Positions 10,976-21,792 of a DNA stretch of 64,000 nt are shown piece by piece. The translations under genes and the position numbers were made by a program. The DNA comes from Aplidium turbinatum (Eukaryota > Chordata > Ascidiacea > Aplousobranchia > Polyclinidae), in NCBI GenBank assembly GCA_918807975.1, contig OU964932.1, positions 16,089,501-16,153,500 on the forward strand, read 5' to 3'. The notes beneath the pieces are model-generated. The model was not told the DNA's origin. It made no database searches and saw only the letters and a program-made list of their open reading frames with translations. Every line of letters begins with the position of its first letter. Position 1 is the stretch's first letter.

Positions 10976-11697
10976 CGGTGATGGCAGCTGAGATTGGTCA
11001 CCGACTGTATGGTCAATGTTGGTGACATCACTTGGAGCAAAGACATGGTCAGCAGTAGCCTTGTTAGCAAATGGAAAAATTCCAAATCCTAATAAAAGCG
11101 AAACCCAATTTTCGCAAAACTGGAAACAGGTTAGTTATTTTGTGCCCTAACCACATGGTGGTGGTGTTTTGATCTGAGGTTGTACTTGTTAGCTGCCAGT
11201 AAGGGAGTATCAACTGCACTGTCTTTCTCCTAACAGCCCTTACAAGCCCACAATTGAATGCCAGGGGTACCTACCCTAATAAGGCCCATGGCTGATTTTG
11301 ATGGGCCTTGTTAGGGCAAGTCTTCACAATCAGTTTAACATGAACTACCTAAATACACTATCCAAGAAGGGTCAATATGTCAATACATGTTGAAACTTTA
11401 GACCCTTTAGAGTATCCTGAAACTCTAACAAAGGTAGAAAACAAACACCACTTACGAAAAACGCCGATAGATTAAGAACTGAACAAAATTTTACTCCTGC
11501 AAGATAGCTTTCAGAAATTTACAACTAACTCTGCTGGCATGTGGTTTCTTCTAGGAAACCAAATTACTTTTCTGTTCATTCACATGATTATCGCAGCCAA
11601 TTAGATTACAACAGATGTTCCGTGCTTGCTTTGGTTTTCCAGATATGAAAGGGTGGGCCTTATTTAGGCACGGGCCTTATTTGGGCAGGGTACCTTA

Positions 11698-12650
11698 CTT
11701 TCATTAAGCAAAAACTGCTAAGTTATTTTTTTTCAGATTTTGGACTGTGAGGCAAAAATGTTTCAAAATGGCGTTCAAGCTAATTAAACAACTCCATTGT
11801 GTATATAACTATATATACCGGTACTGATTTTTTTCTCTCAGTAGAGTTTGTTTTGTAAGTTTAAGAGTTTTATTGAGTCAATCCATTAAAACTATTTATT
11901 TGAACATTTTTTTGATGTAAATAATTGTAAAGTGTGGAAACAATGCCTTGTAACAATAAAATACATGTATGAAAGCAATGTAAAATCATTGTTTTTTATT
12001 GGCAACTGGTTTCTTTTTGCACTGAATGCATTTCTGAAGTGTCTCACTGCTTCCTTACGTTAGGCACCAGTGGGACACTTTAGTGGGGCATTTAAACTCC
12101 AAAAATAAAGATCAACATTTTTTATTGAAATGTTTTGATGTGAGAAAACGGTGAAACATTTAAAATATGTGGTTTGGTACACATTGTTCGTAAACTGTTT
12201 ACTAAAAAAGCTAATTTTGTCCAATTGGTCCCTGATCTCTCCTTCCGTACAATTATTTCGATAAATTTTTGACGTTTCAAGCAACTTTCGTAAAGTCAGA
12301 AGAAGTGGTGACAGTTTGGAGGGAGGAAGATTTTAGAAATAATTTCCTGTTTGCTAATATGATGCAGGAGAATTTTTTTACCTGTGATCAAACATTTTTT
12401 ATCGTCTTAAATTCGTTGCTCACTACACGTGGTCATGCCGTTGATTGGGTTAATGAAATGAGATTAAAAGCGAGAAATTTTTGCAAAATGAAAAAAATGT
12501 ATGCTGTTTTCATTTTTTGGGAGGGGGAGATTTGACTAAGTGCCTCAACTTGATACGATACTGGATTTTACTACAGTCCCGTCTTTACGATTTTAGAGTA
12601 AAAGGTAATGCAAACAACGTTCTGAAAAATTACACTATCAAAGCGACGTC
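11698..12650. other. intergenic, downstream of the RRM gene
   Basis: AT-rich and without a recognisable gene. An 88-codon open frame at 12269-12535 has no domain, splice sites or relatives that I know. Confidence 0.35.
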
Positions 12651-12651
12651 A

Positions 12652-12657
12652 TTTATT
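12652..12657 (-). terminator. probable polyadenylation signal of the RRM gene
   Basis: AATAAA on the minus strand about 160 bases after the stop codon at 12817-12819. It is a sensible distance for a short 3' UTR. Confidence 0.45.
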
Positions 12658-12816
12658 TGAAAATGCTAAAAATTACAAGAATTTTGGAGACAGATAAACT
12701 GCATACAATCACTTCGTCCTCTCAGTGAACAACCGGCCTTGGCGAAAATCATTTCACTGTTCGTTAAAACTCTTTTCGCTTTGCGTCCAAGAACAAAGCG
12801 AGCAAAACCTTAAAAG

Positions 12817-15800
12817 TCAATAATCCCATGACCCTTGATAAGGATGGGGAAATCTTCTCATTCTAGGCACGTGAAAGCTGTAAAAAAAATACAAATTTTG
12901 GTGGTCACGTTCAGTTACGTTCGTGGTCACTAACTATAAAACGGTGAAGTTAGGTCAGCATGTGTATTGTGAGTAATTTAGTCGAATATACCAAACAGAG
13001 CAAATACAGTTTAAAAAAAAAACGTGAGAAAGGTACGTTCAATCAAACTAATAATCATACTGCAATGCCTTTGTCAGCATGTGAGAAGTTGCTTTTTTAA
13101 TTTTACTTTAAGCATTTTATTCACAACATTTATCCAAAACTATTGCAATCCACAACATATGCACAATGACTTGCACTCACCTTCTGGGAAAGGGATTACC
13201 CATAAAAGGATCGTGCATAAAAGGCCGACCTCGAAATCTTGGAAAACCACGCATTGGGCCCATAAATCCTCTTCCGCGGTCCCAACCACGCCCCCGAAAA
13301 CCACCAGGAAACATATAACCAGGCATTGGTGGTCCTAAAACAACGTTATTTCATTTAAATCTACAAAAACAACTGGAGAATAGTAAAAACCCAAATCAGG
13401 TCAGTTTGTTTTTATTAGTGACCAACTGACCATCACAACGAAAAACAATATAATATCATGCCAAACTTAGCAGTGGTTTGGCAAAACAAGATAGAAAAGA
13501 AGCGACGAAACGTGAATTTTATAACGGACTTGATGTCGAAACAGGCAGAGATGTACGTATACGCCGCAAATTCTACGCCGCATACTTGCGCGTAGACTTT
13601 TTGTTTACGCTAACGCTTGCGGCCACATTTTTTTGGATAGTTTGCGCTTGAGGCTACGCCGTAAAGTTTTCGTGTTTTTTTTAGCGCATAGCGTCAACGC
13701 ATACTTTTTAATGTCGTTTTTTCGCTACAACACGCCAATACCTTCCAGCGCTGCAGTTGAAAGAATGTTTTCAATGGGCAAAGACATATTGGAATCAAAA
13801 CACAGCAAAATGTCAGATGAACACTTTCAGATGCTTGTGTTTCTTCGTGGAAATTCAAAATAAAACTTGTTTGTTTCGAGTGGTTTATAATGTGTGAATG
13901 TTTGGCACCTAGCAAACAAAATTAGTTTACGCTAGTGTATGCGTTGACGCTGACGCCGCCAACTTTTTTTACAAGTTGCGTTGACGCATACGGCGTATGG
14001 TTTTTCGAACGTTTGCGTTTACGCTGACGGCGTCAATAATTTTTGTATGCGCGTACATCACTGGAAACAGGATAACCAGTTTAACATACGGCACAGTCGG
14101 CATGCATTAGAAAATCGTTCTAACATCTTGATAGCACTGGTTACCTTCATCCATATTCTTTACTCGGGCCATCTGCACTGTAAGTTTATTTCCATTAAAA
14201 GTAGTTCCATTGAGTGCTTCTATCGCTTCCCATGCCATAGTTTCTCTTGCCATATGCACAAATGCAAAGTTCTTTACAACATCGCATTCAATTACAGAAC
14301 CGTGTTGTTTGAACAGCTTGTGAATCTGTTAAATAATAATTTGAAACAAAAATGAGCACTGAGTGGAAGTGTAACCGTCAATAAAAGTATGGTATCTGAA
14401 GTTCTGAACTAACCATAACTAATGTTACAAAAAATATCCTTATTTTTTAAGAGAGGGGATATTTTCTGAGTAGGTAGTTTTCTGTCAGGATTATTTCTGT
14501 GTGGTTATTTTCCAGTTGGAATGTTTTCAGTATACAATAAATACATATTTTCCAGTTGGGATATTTTCAGTATACAATAAATACATATTTTCCAGTTGGG
14601 ATATTTTCTGAACCATATGGATTTTTACTGATTACCTTTCACAACATATTTAAGTCCCCTGTACAGCAGATTTTTCAAAAAATTGTCTAAATACGTCAAT
14701 ACAAACAATATGGCTTTGATTGATTGAATCTTTATCCTCGGACTGGGAAAGGTTCTTTCAAAGGTTGATCCTGGCAGTTTCGCAAACTTGTAGAGGCTTT
14801 GAATCACTGACGCAGATCCAGTCACCAAGATTGACAGAGTGACATTTCCGCTAGTTAAAGTTTTGTTACCGGGGAATTATTCCATCCATAAGATGCCGCT
14901 GAATGGAGATTGGAGAGCAGTCCTTAACATGTGCTGCTCAAGTGCACACCCGACAGTCAAACCAGCGTCGCTTGATCTTGACTAGAGATGTAAAAAAACG
15001 ACCTCGTTTTTTTGTTTTTTAATCGTTTTTTTTTTTTTTTTTATTCGTTTTTTTTACCTATTTTGACATTAAATGTCACAATGTGGAGCAATTAGGGTAA
15101 ACTCATTGCAATAGCGTCTCTTTCAACAAACAAACAGTCTCATAACTCGTACAACTTATTTAAAATCAGACTATATGTCTGGTATATTGTTTCATTGCAA
15201 TTTTGTAGATCTCAAGTCTCAACACACAAGCCATAAAGATTTCTCATCGTCTCAAATAGTAGTAACAGTGTCCTATGGTTGGCACATCTCAAGTATTGTC
15301 CGTAATTTGGTTCAGCCAGTTGTTAAATGCAGTACCACACTCGTGTACAGTTTCGAAGCCACCTTGGATTTTGGTTAATGGGCATGTTAGGACCAGGTCG
15401 TCAGTGTCCTGTTTCTTTGCTTCACAAAGGCACTTTTGACCAGCACACCACACCTTTTCCAGTACAACGTCAAGAGGTTGTTCCAGTTGATGTGCATTTG
15501 GTGCAAACTTGATGAAAACCACACAAGCGGTTCTCGAGTTATAAGTGAAATAACCTTAGCCGCTAGGTGGCTTCATAGATAAGGAGCAATAGAAAACGGC
15601 AATATCTCAAGAACCGCTCATCATATTTGGATAATTTTTAGCTCTACTCCATGTTTTCTGGGTGGGCTATCTGTTTATGAACATTAAAACAAGTTTTGGC
15701 TACTACTTTTTGAGATAAAAAGAAATTAACCTCTTGTCGTTACGCACCGATAAAACCATGATGCGTAACTTTAAAAAAATAATTTTTTTGAACTGGGTAG

Positions 15801-18669
15801 AGGAAAGATGGATGAAAAGTTTGGCAAAAGCAGTGTAGTGCTAAAGTCCCAACTTTTAGCCCAAATCACATTTAAATGTATTGAAAGATGGAACATTTTG
15901 ATGCTTTTTTATTTTCCCTGAAGAGGTTCAATACTCCTTTGTGATGTCATAGTCATGTTTGTTTTATCTTAATCACACCATTGTGCTGTCATACACATGT
16001 TTAAAAGAAATATGGTTGCACTTAATCCATCCAATTTGAACTAGTTTGCAGGACTTTGAGACTTAATTTTCTGTTTTTGCCAAACTTTTCGTCAATCTTT
16101 CATCTACCCAATAATTTTTTTTTTTTAAGTTACGCATCATGATTTTATCGGTGCGTAGCGACAAGAGGTTAATTTCTTTTTATCTCAAAAAGTAGTAGGC
16201 CTAGTTCCCAAATAAAATAAGTTTTAGGAGCAAAATGGTTGGAACGCCTGGTTAATCTAATCAAAAAATAAAGAGCCCAAAATGTAGATACCAAACTCAT
16301 GTTCAGCAAACAAACGTTTCGAAAACTATACTGTCTTCATCTTCAGTGTTATAAAACATTTATACATTTATAACACTGAAGATGAAGACAATATAGTTTT
16401 CGAAACGTTTGTTTGCTGAACATGAGTTTGGTATCTACATTTTGGGCTCTTTATTTTTTGATTAAAATAAGATTTCTTTGAGTTTTCTTTGAAAATTAAA
16501 TTAAGTCATCTTTGATGTTTGTTTTGTATTTTTATCCTGCATTGCGGGAATATGGGTATAACTTTATACTTGTCAGGAAAAGTACTATGAAGCATTTATT
16601 CCCTATGTGAACACTGAGCAGTGCTGAAAAACTCCACTTTAAAGGGAAAATTTCTTCATTCAGGATTGGTAGTTACTAGCAATACAGTAGTCAACATGGG
16701 TGGTGGGCATTTGAAAGGAACATTAACCAAAACCTTTTCCGAGAAATGCACGTACTTTTGATAGCTAAAAATATCAGTGATAAGATCTCTTGCATTATGT
16801 CACAAATGATCTGAAAGAAGCATCAATGACAAAGTGTCTAAGACCTTACAAGTTAGGCCTACAACACACGAAAAGAATACTTCTGTTTCAACATTTATAA
16901 AGCATATACATACATCGTTGTTAAGCTATCAGTTAAACATGTTTAAACAAGCTATTGGCAATAGCTTGCATTAGTAAATTACCACAAACAAGGTAATGTG
17001 TGTTCTGAATAACTGCCATCTTGTTTTTGCCAAAATTTTGTCAACCCATTGTGTGTGTCCAAGAATAACCAGTCCCGGTATACTACAGTAACATCGTAGG
17101 CTAACTTCCATAAAAGGAAAAAGAAATTAACTCATCTACATTATGTCATGTATCAAATTGCATTAATTCAATGTTTGTCAGGTCTACTGCCACAAACATG
17201 CCTGAGAATGAAGAAGAAAGCGAAACAACGTAGGACTATGCAAAAAAACATATGCTGCTGCCAAGCACAAACACTCTTGTGCAATTTTCAGCACAACCAT
17301 AAAATCATTTTTACTAGTTTAATGTTTTTCAAGAGCACTATAATGAAACTAAGCTGCAAATTGTAAAAAAATTGCAACTTTTTCAGGAAAACATGAAAAA
17401 AAACAAAAAAACCCAAAAAAACGCGTGTTTTTTTTTGGCCTAAGTTTTTTTTGAAAAAAAACACGTTTTTTTAAAAAAAAAAACAGTTCGTTTTTTTTTT
17501 GCATTTACATCTCTAATCTTGACGCTTGAACTTCATTCCAGAAGTCAAGCGCTAACCGACTGAGCTATCGGGGCACGACAGCCATGATGATATACCTACT
17601 GTCATGCATTTTCAAAGTAAAAAAAGCCAAAACTAAGAACATTAAAATTCCCACACTTAAAGACTTCCAAGACTGATGTGGAAAATTTTACCTTATACAT
17701 AGTATACTGTACTACTTTTTGGAATTAGAACTGAAAAACTTGAGTGAGCAAATGTAGACTATACTTTATGAGCTTCAACTAGAGTTTTGAAACCCTGCTA
17801 TGATAACATATCCTTAGCAACAAACAGTTCATGAACAAAAGACTGACTGATCAAAAAAGTGTCATTTCTTCGTCCATTTAAATTTTTTTTTTATTATATA
17901 TAATATATTATACTGTTAAAGAACTCACATACTTTTAAGGTTTCTTTCATTACTTATCCATACCTCGGCAGATTTAGTGTCCACTGGCAAATTTCCAACA
18001 AAAATCTTACAGGCCTTGACAACTTTTGTTGTAGATAATTCTACATTGATTTCTCCTCCTTCCAGGTTGTGTTTGTCCAAACCTCTAAAACATATTAACC
18101 ACATCCATTGTTGATCCACCAATACAATAATCATACTGTGTGTCATGTAACACAGAAAAACAAATGTTTGCCATCATACAGTAGCCTAGCCTACTGCTTC
18201 ATTGCAGATGTTTTGTTCTCAGCACTTTGCAAGGAACAAGTTTTATAGTTGCACAGAAAAGTTCAAATCAACATACAAACTGATTAAAATCTATGTATAT
18301 ATATATATGTATACTTTTAAAGTATACGGTAATTGGCTTCTAGTCAAATGCAAGCAGTGAACAAAAAAATTACTTTCTGTAACACAAAAATCTTTCTTCC
18401 AAAAATTGTTTGCAAACTTAGTGGAGTAACATGAAATTAGCAACCGCTCAGATACAAAATATTTGAAGTTTCAATATGAAAAAAAATACAGGTAGCATAC
18501 TCATTACTCACGCAATTGCAGCTTTAGCTTGATCCATATCTTCCATATGAACAAACCCATAATTCTTTAAAACAGTACAATCAGTTACTTCCCCATATGC
18601 TTTAAAAAGTTCTTCCAAATCAGACTTTTTGACACCTTCATTAAGACGACCAACAAATATTTTTACCAT
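12817..18669 (-). CDS. two-RRM RNA-binding protein, RBM4/RBM14 (lark)-like, complete, five exons
   Basis: Minus-strand exons 18512-18669, 17964-18084, 14145-14325, 13181-13334 and 12817-12862 sum to 660 bases: 219 codons plus stop. Each boundary has AG/GT sites and all phases agree. RRM1 spans residues 2-72 (RNP2 KIFVGRL at 3-9, RNP1 NYGFVHME at 36-43) and RRM2 78-148 (KIFVGNL 79-85, NFAFVHMA 112-119). The tail 155-219 is rich in Gly, Arg, Phe, Met and Pro (GGFRGRGWDRGRGF, FPRFRGRPF) and ends SWDY. RRM order, short linker and sequence match RBM4/RBM14/lark, nuclear regulators of splicing and translation. The CCHC zinc knuckle of RBM4 is absent, which is nearer the RBM14 layout. Intron 2 is 3.6 kb and intron 3 holds a hAT. 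Confidence 0.9.
13546..14063 (+). mobile_element. non-autonomous hAT element in intron 3 of the RRM gene
   Basis: Left end CAGAGATGTACGTATACGCC; right end reverse-complements to CAGTGATGTACGCGCATAC. GAAACAGG flanks both sides (13538-13545, 14064-14071), a perfect 8-bp duplication. Inside, 13714-13863 encodes the hAT C-terminal dimerisation signature (PIPSSAAVERMFSMGKD, MSDEHFQMLVFLRG) and a stop. Only that last exon-like piece of a transposase survives. Confidence 0.9.
14716..14982 (-). repeat. SINE, 3' and middle part (split by a hAT)
   Basis: Minus-strand copy of the tRNA-headed family: tail TCTTTATCCTCGGACTGG (as read on plus), body CCGGGGAATTATTCCATCC, and head remnants up to CTTGATCTTGAC. 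The head continues at 17516-17580 after the inserted hAT. Confidence 0.75.
15700..16198. mobile_element. foldback element with ~130-bp arms
   Basis: Left arm from CTACTACTTTTTGAGATAAA through TTACGCACCGATAAAACC to GAAAAGTTTGGCAAAA; the right arm is its near-identical complement ending ...AAAAAGTAGTAG. The unpaired middle is about 240 bases. No coding capacity; family unknown. Confidence 0.75.
16258..16464. mobile_element. palindromic MITE, arms ~97 bp, almost no loop
   Basis: TAATCAAAAAATAAAGAGCC to CTTCAGTGTTATAAA is mirrored almost perfectly to the right edge (...GGCTCTTTATTTTTTGATTA). The centre is only a few bases (ACATTTATACA). A transcript would fold into a ~97-bp hairpin. Confidence 0.8.
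17516..17580 (-). repeat. SINE, head part (continuation of 14716-14982)
   Basis: Reads GTGCCCCGATAGCTCAGTCG on the minus strand, a tRNA-like A box, next to the hAT insertion point. It completes the split SINE. Confidence 0.7.
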
Positions 18670-18899
18670 TTTAACTGTCTAAAGTACATAAAACAGATGA
18701 TAGTGAACATGTATTTTTCACCCATTATAAAATACAATACAGTGTAAATCACATATGGAGTAGTTGGGGTGCAACCTAGTTCGTACCCTGAACAGTTCGT
18801 ACCCTCAGTTCGTACCCTGAAAAGGTCGAGGGAAAAAATTAAAAAAAGCCGAAGTCGCTGATCGCAGTTTAATAGCACAAAGCCGAACTCGCTGATCGG

Positions 18900-19507
18900 A
18901 GTTTCCGCAAACAAACTCGAGGGTTAGGGTTAGCGGAAACTGCGGAAAAATATTTGCAGAAATTGCGATCAGCGAGGGTTAGAAGAGCATAGATTACTCT
19001 ATGGTTAGGGTAAAGGTTAGCGGAAACTGCGGAAAAATGTTTGCAGAAACTGCGATCAGAGAGAGTTAGGGTTAGAACATAGATTACTCTATGGTTAGGG
19101 TAAAGGTTAGCGGAAACTGCGGAAAAATGTTTGCGGAAACTGCGATCAGCGAGGGTTAGAGGGCATAGATTACTAGATTACTTGTTGGAGTTAGGGTAAG
19201 CGGAAACTGCAAAAAAATGTTTGCGGAAACTGCGATCAGCAAGGGTTAGAGCATAGATTACTCTATGGTTAGGGTAAAGGTTAGTGGAAACTGCGCAAAA
19301 ATGTTTGCGGAAACTGCGATCAGAGAGGGTTAGGGTTAGATCATAGATTACTCTATGGTTAGGGTAAAGGTTAGCGGAAACTGCGGAAAAATGTTTGCGG
19401 AAACTGCGATCAGCGAGGGCATAAATTACTAGATTACTTGTTCGAGTTAGGGTAAGCGGAAACTGCGAAAAAATGTTTGCGGAAACTGCGATCAGCGAGG
19501 GTTAGAG
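18900..19507 (+). repeat. tandem GGTTAG-containing repeat inside the element
   Basis: About six units share TTTGCGGAAACTGCGATCAG, GAGGGTTAG and CATAGATTACTCTATGG. GGTTAGG motifs resemble telomere repeats but are spaced by unique sequence. A few degraded units continue after 20863. Confidence 0.75.
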
Positions 19508-20862
19508 CAGGGGTGTGCAACGTGCGGCCTGCGGGCCAAATGTGGCCCGCGAAGATGTGCCAATTTTGAATTGTGTGCGGCCCGCGAAACGTGTTTATAA
19601 TTTAGTTTTGTCTGGTGCATGTGAACAATTCATTGTGGAGGGGATTATTGTAATTTCGCACCTTCTGTTAACCATTTTAGAAATTTCCAACCGGTCACCG
19701 CTAATCCATTGTGTTTAATTATTTGGAACGTCAGCAAATCAGAGGCGGAGCCCTGCTCCCGTCTCTGGCTTTATCGCCTTTTTGTATGATTTCTTAAGAC
19801 CTTTTGTAGAGCCGGCTTGCGTCAAATTTAGCAGTTGCCTAATGTAGGCCTAGCCTACAAGCAGTTGGATTAGAACAACTTCAGCCTAGCGGCCCATTCC
19901 TTACTAAATTTGTTGAACCAGTTGAAATAGCAAACTTGTTAAAATTAGAAGTAAAGAAGTAAAAAACTGAAAAAGGGCAAAAAAAAAACAATTGAATGAA
20001 CTCAATACAAGACTGCAGCAAAAAAACAGCATGCGAATGAAATGTATGGTCACATAAAAGACTTTATGAACAAATTACGACTTTGGAAAGCCACATAGCC
20101 TACAAACAGAAAATCGTTTCCACTTTCCAACTTTGAGAGACTATGGAATGCATCCTGAGAAGAAAACTGAATTTGCAGACCAACTTGAAAAATTGTTGTA
20201 TGAATTTTTGGCTCGTTTCAAGGACTTTAAATTTCATGAACATTTGTTTGGTATATTCTCTTCGCCATTCAACACAGACATTGACAAAGCACCAGGTGAT
20301 ATCCAACTTGAATTGATTGATCTTCAAGAGAAAACAGATTTGAAAGCATTATTTTAGATTTAGAAATGAATCTTGGCGATTTTTACCGAAAACATCTCAA
20401 CCAAGATGACTTTCCACATTTGAAAAAATTCATGGCTTCAAAAATGGCTCTTTTTGGCTCAACGTATAATTTTTTTCTAAAATAGCATCATATAATCTCC
20501 CTATCGATCGGTTCTGACAGACAAACACTTGGAAAATGGACTTCGAATTGCGAGCCCTTCCATCAAAGTAAATTTGGAAAAAGCCGTGGGGAAAAGAAGC
20601 CAGCTGCAAACTTCTCACTGAACTCTTTTAAAGACTGTGTGACAATAGAATTGAATAGGTCCTACCAGTTTTCTTCAGAAATTTATACGTCTTAACTTAT
20701 TATTTCTGCAAGGAGATCCCCTAATAATACCATGTGAAAAACAAAAAACTACATTTTTGTGCCTGCAACTACTAGAAATCATATGTTAAATAAACATGCG
20801 GCCCGCGGTTTCACCCAGTTATTTATATCTGGCCCTCCTGTAGAAAAGGTTGCACACCCCTG
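19508..20862 (+). mobile_element. hAT element nested in the GGTTAG-rich element
   Basis: Both ends read CAGGGGTGTGCAAC inward, and GGTTAGAG flanks both sides (19500-19507, 20863-20870). TGCGGCC/GCGGGCC next to the ends is typical of this hAT group. It carries a decayed transposase described separately. Confidence 0.92.
20085..20640 (+). pseudogene. hAT transposase C-terminal remnant
   Basis: Readable pieces are KKTEFADQLEKLLYEFLARF, DFKFHEHLFGIFSSPFNTDI, KAPGDIQLELIDLQEKTDLK, then in other frames DDFPHLKKFMASKMALFGST. These match the region before the hAT dimerisation domain in the GTF2IRD2/FAM200-like hAT family. Stops follow LKALF at 20354 and later; frames change, and no catalytic core is present. 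This is an ordinary dead transposase copy. Confidence 0.75.
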
Positions 20863-21348
20863 GGTTAGAGCATAGATTACCGGTACTCTATGGTTAGAGT
20901 TACGAGTAAAGGCGGCAACTGCGGAAAAATTTAAATTTTAAAATGTTTGCGGAAACTGCGATTAGCGACTTCCGCTTTTTTTTAATTTTTTCTATGGTTA
21001 GAGTTAGGGTAAAGGCGGAAACTGCGGAAAAATAAAAATTTTAAAATGTTTGCGGAAACTGCGATCAGCGACTTCCGCTTTTTTTAAATTTTTTCTCTTG
21101 ATTTTTTCAGGGTACGAACTGTTCATGGTACGAACTAGGTTGCATCCCAGTAGTTGTAGTTTTTTTTGTGGTGTGCACTTGAGCAACACATTCTATAGAC
21201 TGCTCTCTATTTAGCCGCTCCTGGAGGATGGAATAACTCACTGACAAAAACACACTTCAATACCAAGTGATAACCTCACTTTGACAATCTCGGTGACCAT
21301 TCTGCATCAATGCTTCATTCAAAGCCTTTACAAGTATGTATACAAAAC

Positions 21349-21650
21349 GGCAGCCGTGGCCGAGTGGTTAGCGCGTTGGGCTCGCAGTCGAGAGCCTGCA
21401 TGTTCGACTCCAGCCACCCGCACTTGCTGATGTTTCTCTGGGCAAGAAACTTAACGATAATTGCCTCTACCTAGTGATCGATTTCGAGTAATGGGTAGTA
21501 CCAAATTTAAGTCATAAGTAAAGTAGACAACCGGAAACAGACATTGCCGTCGGCTGCAGCGTGGGTCAGGTGTATGTCGGAAGGCGTACACCGATGCATA
21601 GCGCTCAAGTCCGCTTTCCCGCAATGCAGGATAAAGATAAACAAACAAAC
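21349..21650 (+). repeat. second SINE family, tRNA-like head
   Basis: The head GGCAGCCGTGGCCGAGTGGT with GTTCGACTCC about 45 bases later looks like a class II tRNA (Leu/Ser type). A ~200-bp unrelated body and a GCAATGCAGGATAAAGATAA tail ending in ACAAACAAAC follow. The tail is shared with a minus-strand fragment near 16520-16560. No intact tRNA fold at its 3' half, so it is not a tRNA gene. Confidence 0.75.
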
Positions 21651-21792
21651 TGCTAGAATTAAGCTTTCTCAATCCGAGGAGGAAGATTCAATCAATCAAA
21701 TTCAGTTTATCATGTCCTCAAGGACTCATTTGCTCTTGGCTACAGTAATAATGTATATCATGTCTAATGTTTAGCTTTGATCTTGACTATTT

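Larger units (their letters stand above)
9626..11080 (-). pseudogene. pogo-like transposase C-terminal tail with PHD-like zinc finger, interrupted
   Basis: Reading the minus strand from about 11080: GIFPFANKATADHVFAPSDV, the signature that follows the DDE_1 domain in pogo/Tigger-like proteins. Next come repeats of the type MSPQPSTSHE made by a DNA minisatellite, then a basic stretch (KKRGQRKRS, KGREKAKRKGK). Last is a PHD-like finger: CPVC, C.MW, a shifted HEDCVGL, and CPDCDM before the stop at 9626-9628. In-frame stops occur in the repeats, one small frameshift lies inside the finger (the frame changes after CKMW), and an RTE LINE splits the repeats at about 10107-10846. The DDE catalytic core was not found between here and the right TIR. 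Confidence 0.65.
9166..11695 (-). mobile_element. decayed pogo-like (Tc1/mariner superfamily) transposon
   Basis: Left end AGGGTACCCTTCCCTAATAA and right end (reverse-complemented) AGGTACCCTGCCCAAATAA, each followed by GGCCCG, with TA on both outer flanks (9164-9165, 11696-11697). The AATAAGGCCC words recur near both ends as subterminal repeats. The minus strand holds the tail of a pogo-type transposase, described separately. TA duplication, TIRs and the protein tail agree. The catalytic domain is missing, so the element cannot move itself. Confidence 0.75.
14983..17515. mobile_element. hAT element (TAGAGATGTAAA ends) inserted in a SINE
   Basis: Left end TAGAGATGTAAAAAAACG; right end reverse-complements to TAGAGATGTAAATGC, with T/A-rich subterminal tracts at both ends. 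ATCTTGAC stands on both sides (14975-14982 and 17516-17523), and the SINE reads through if the element is skipped. No transposase was recognised in its 2.5 kb, which holds two foldback elements and a SINE tail-like piece near 16540. It lies in intron 2 of the RRM gene. Confidence 0.85.
18767..21148. mobile_element. DNA transposon-like element with GTTCGTACC termini and telomere-like internal repeats
   Basis: Left end GGGTGCAACCTAGTTCGTAC; right end reverse-complements to GGGATGCAACCTAGTTCGTA; AGTAGTTG flanks both sides (18759-18766, 21149-21156). Subterminal GTTCGTACC words repeat. The interior has tandem ~85-95-bp units mixing GGTTAGGGTTAG-type sequence with GCGGAAACTGCGATCAGCGA. A hAT (19508-20862) is nested inside. 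No transposase was seen. A related copy is at 55656-56383. The left end is about 100 bases upstream of the RRM gene's ATG, so it sits in its 5' UTR, first intron or promoter region. Confidence 0.8.

Noticed and set aside
12269-12535. 88-codon open frame as a gene
   Set aside because: No domain, no splice or promoter context, and low-complexity AT-rich surroundings.
14718-14740. SINE tail (TCAATCAA) taken as shared with the L2-type LINE tail (TGATTGA), implying a LINE/SINE pair
   Set aside because: The similarity is between opposite strands when both are oriented by their own 5' ends.
18900-21060. Interstitial telomere from chromosome fusion
   Set aside because: GGTTAG words are interspersed with other repeat sequence and enclosed in an element with TIRs and a target duplication.
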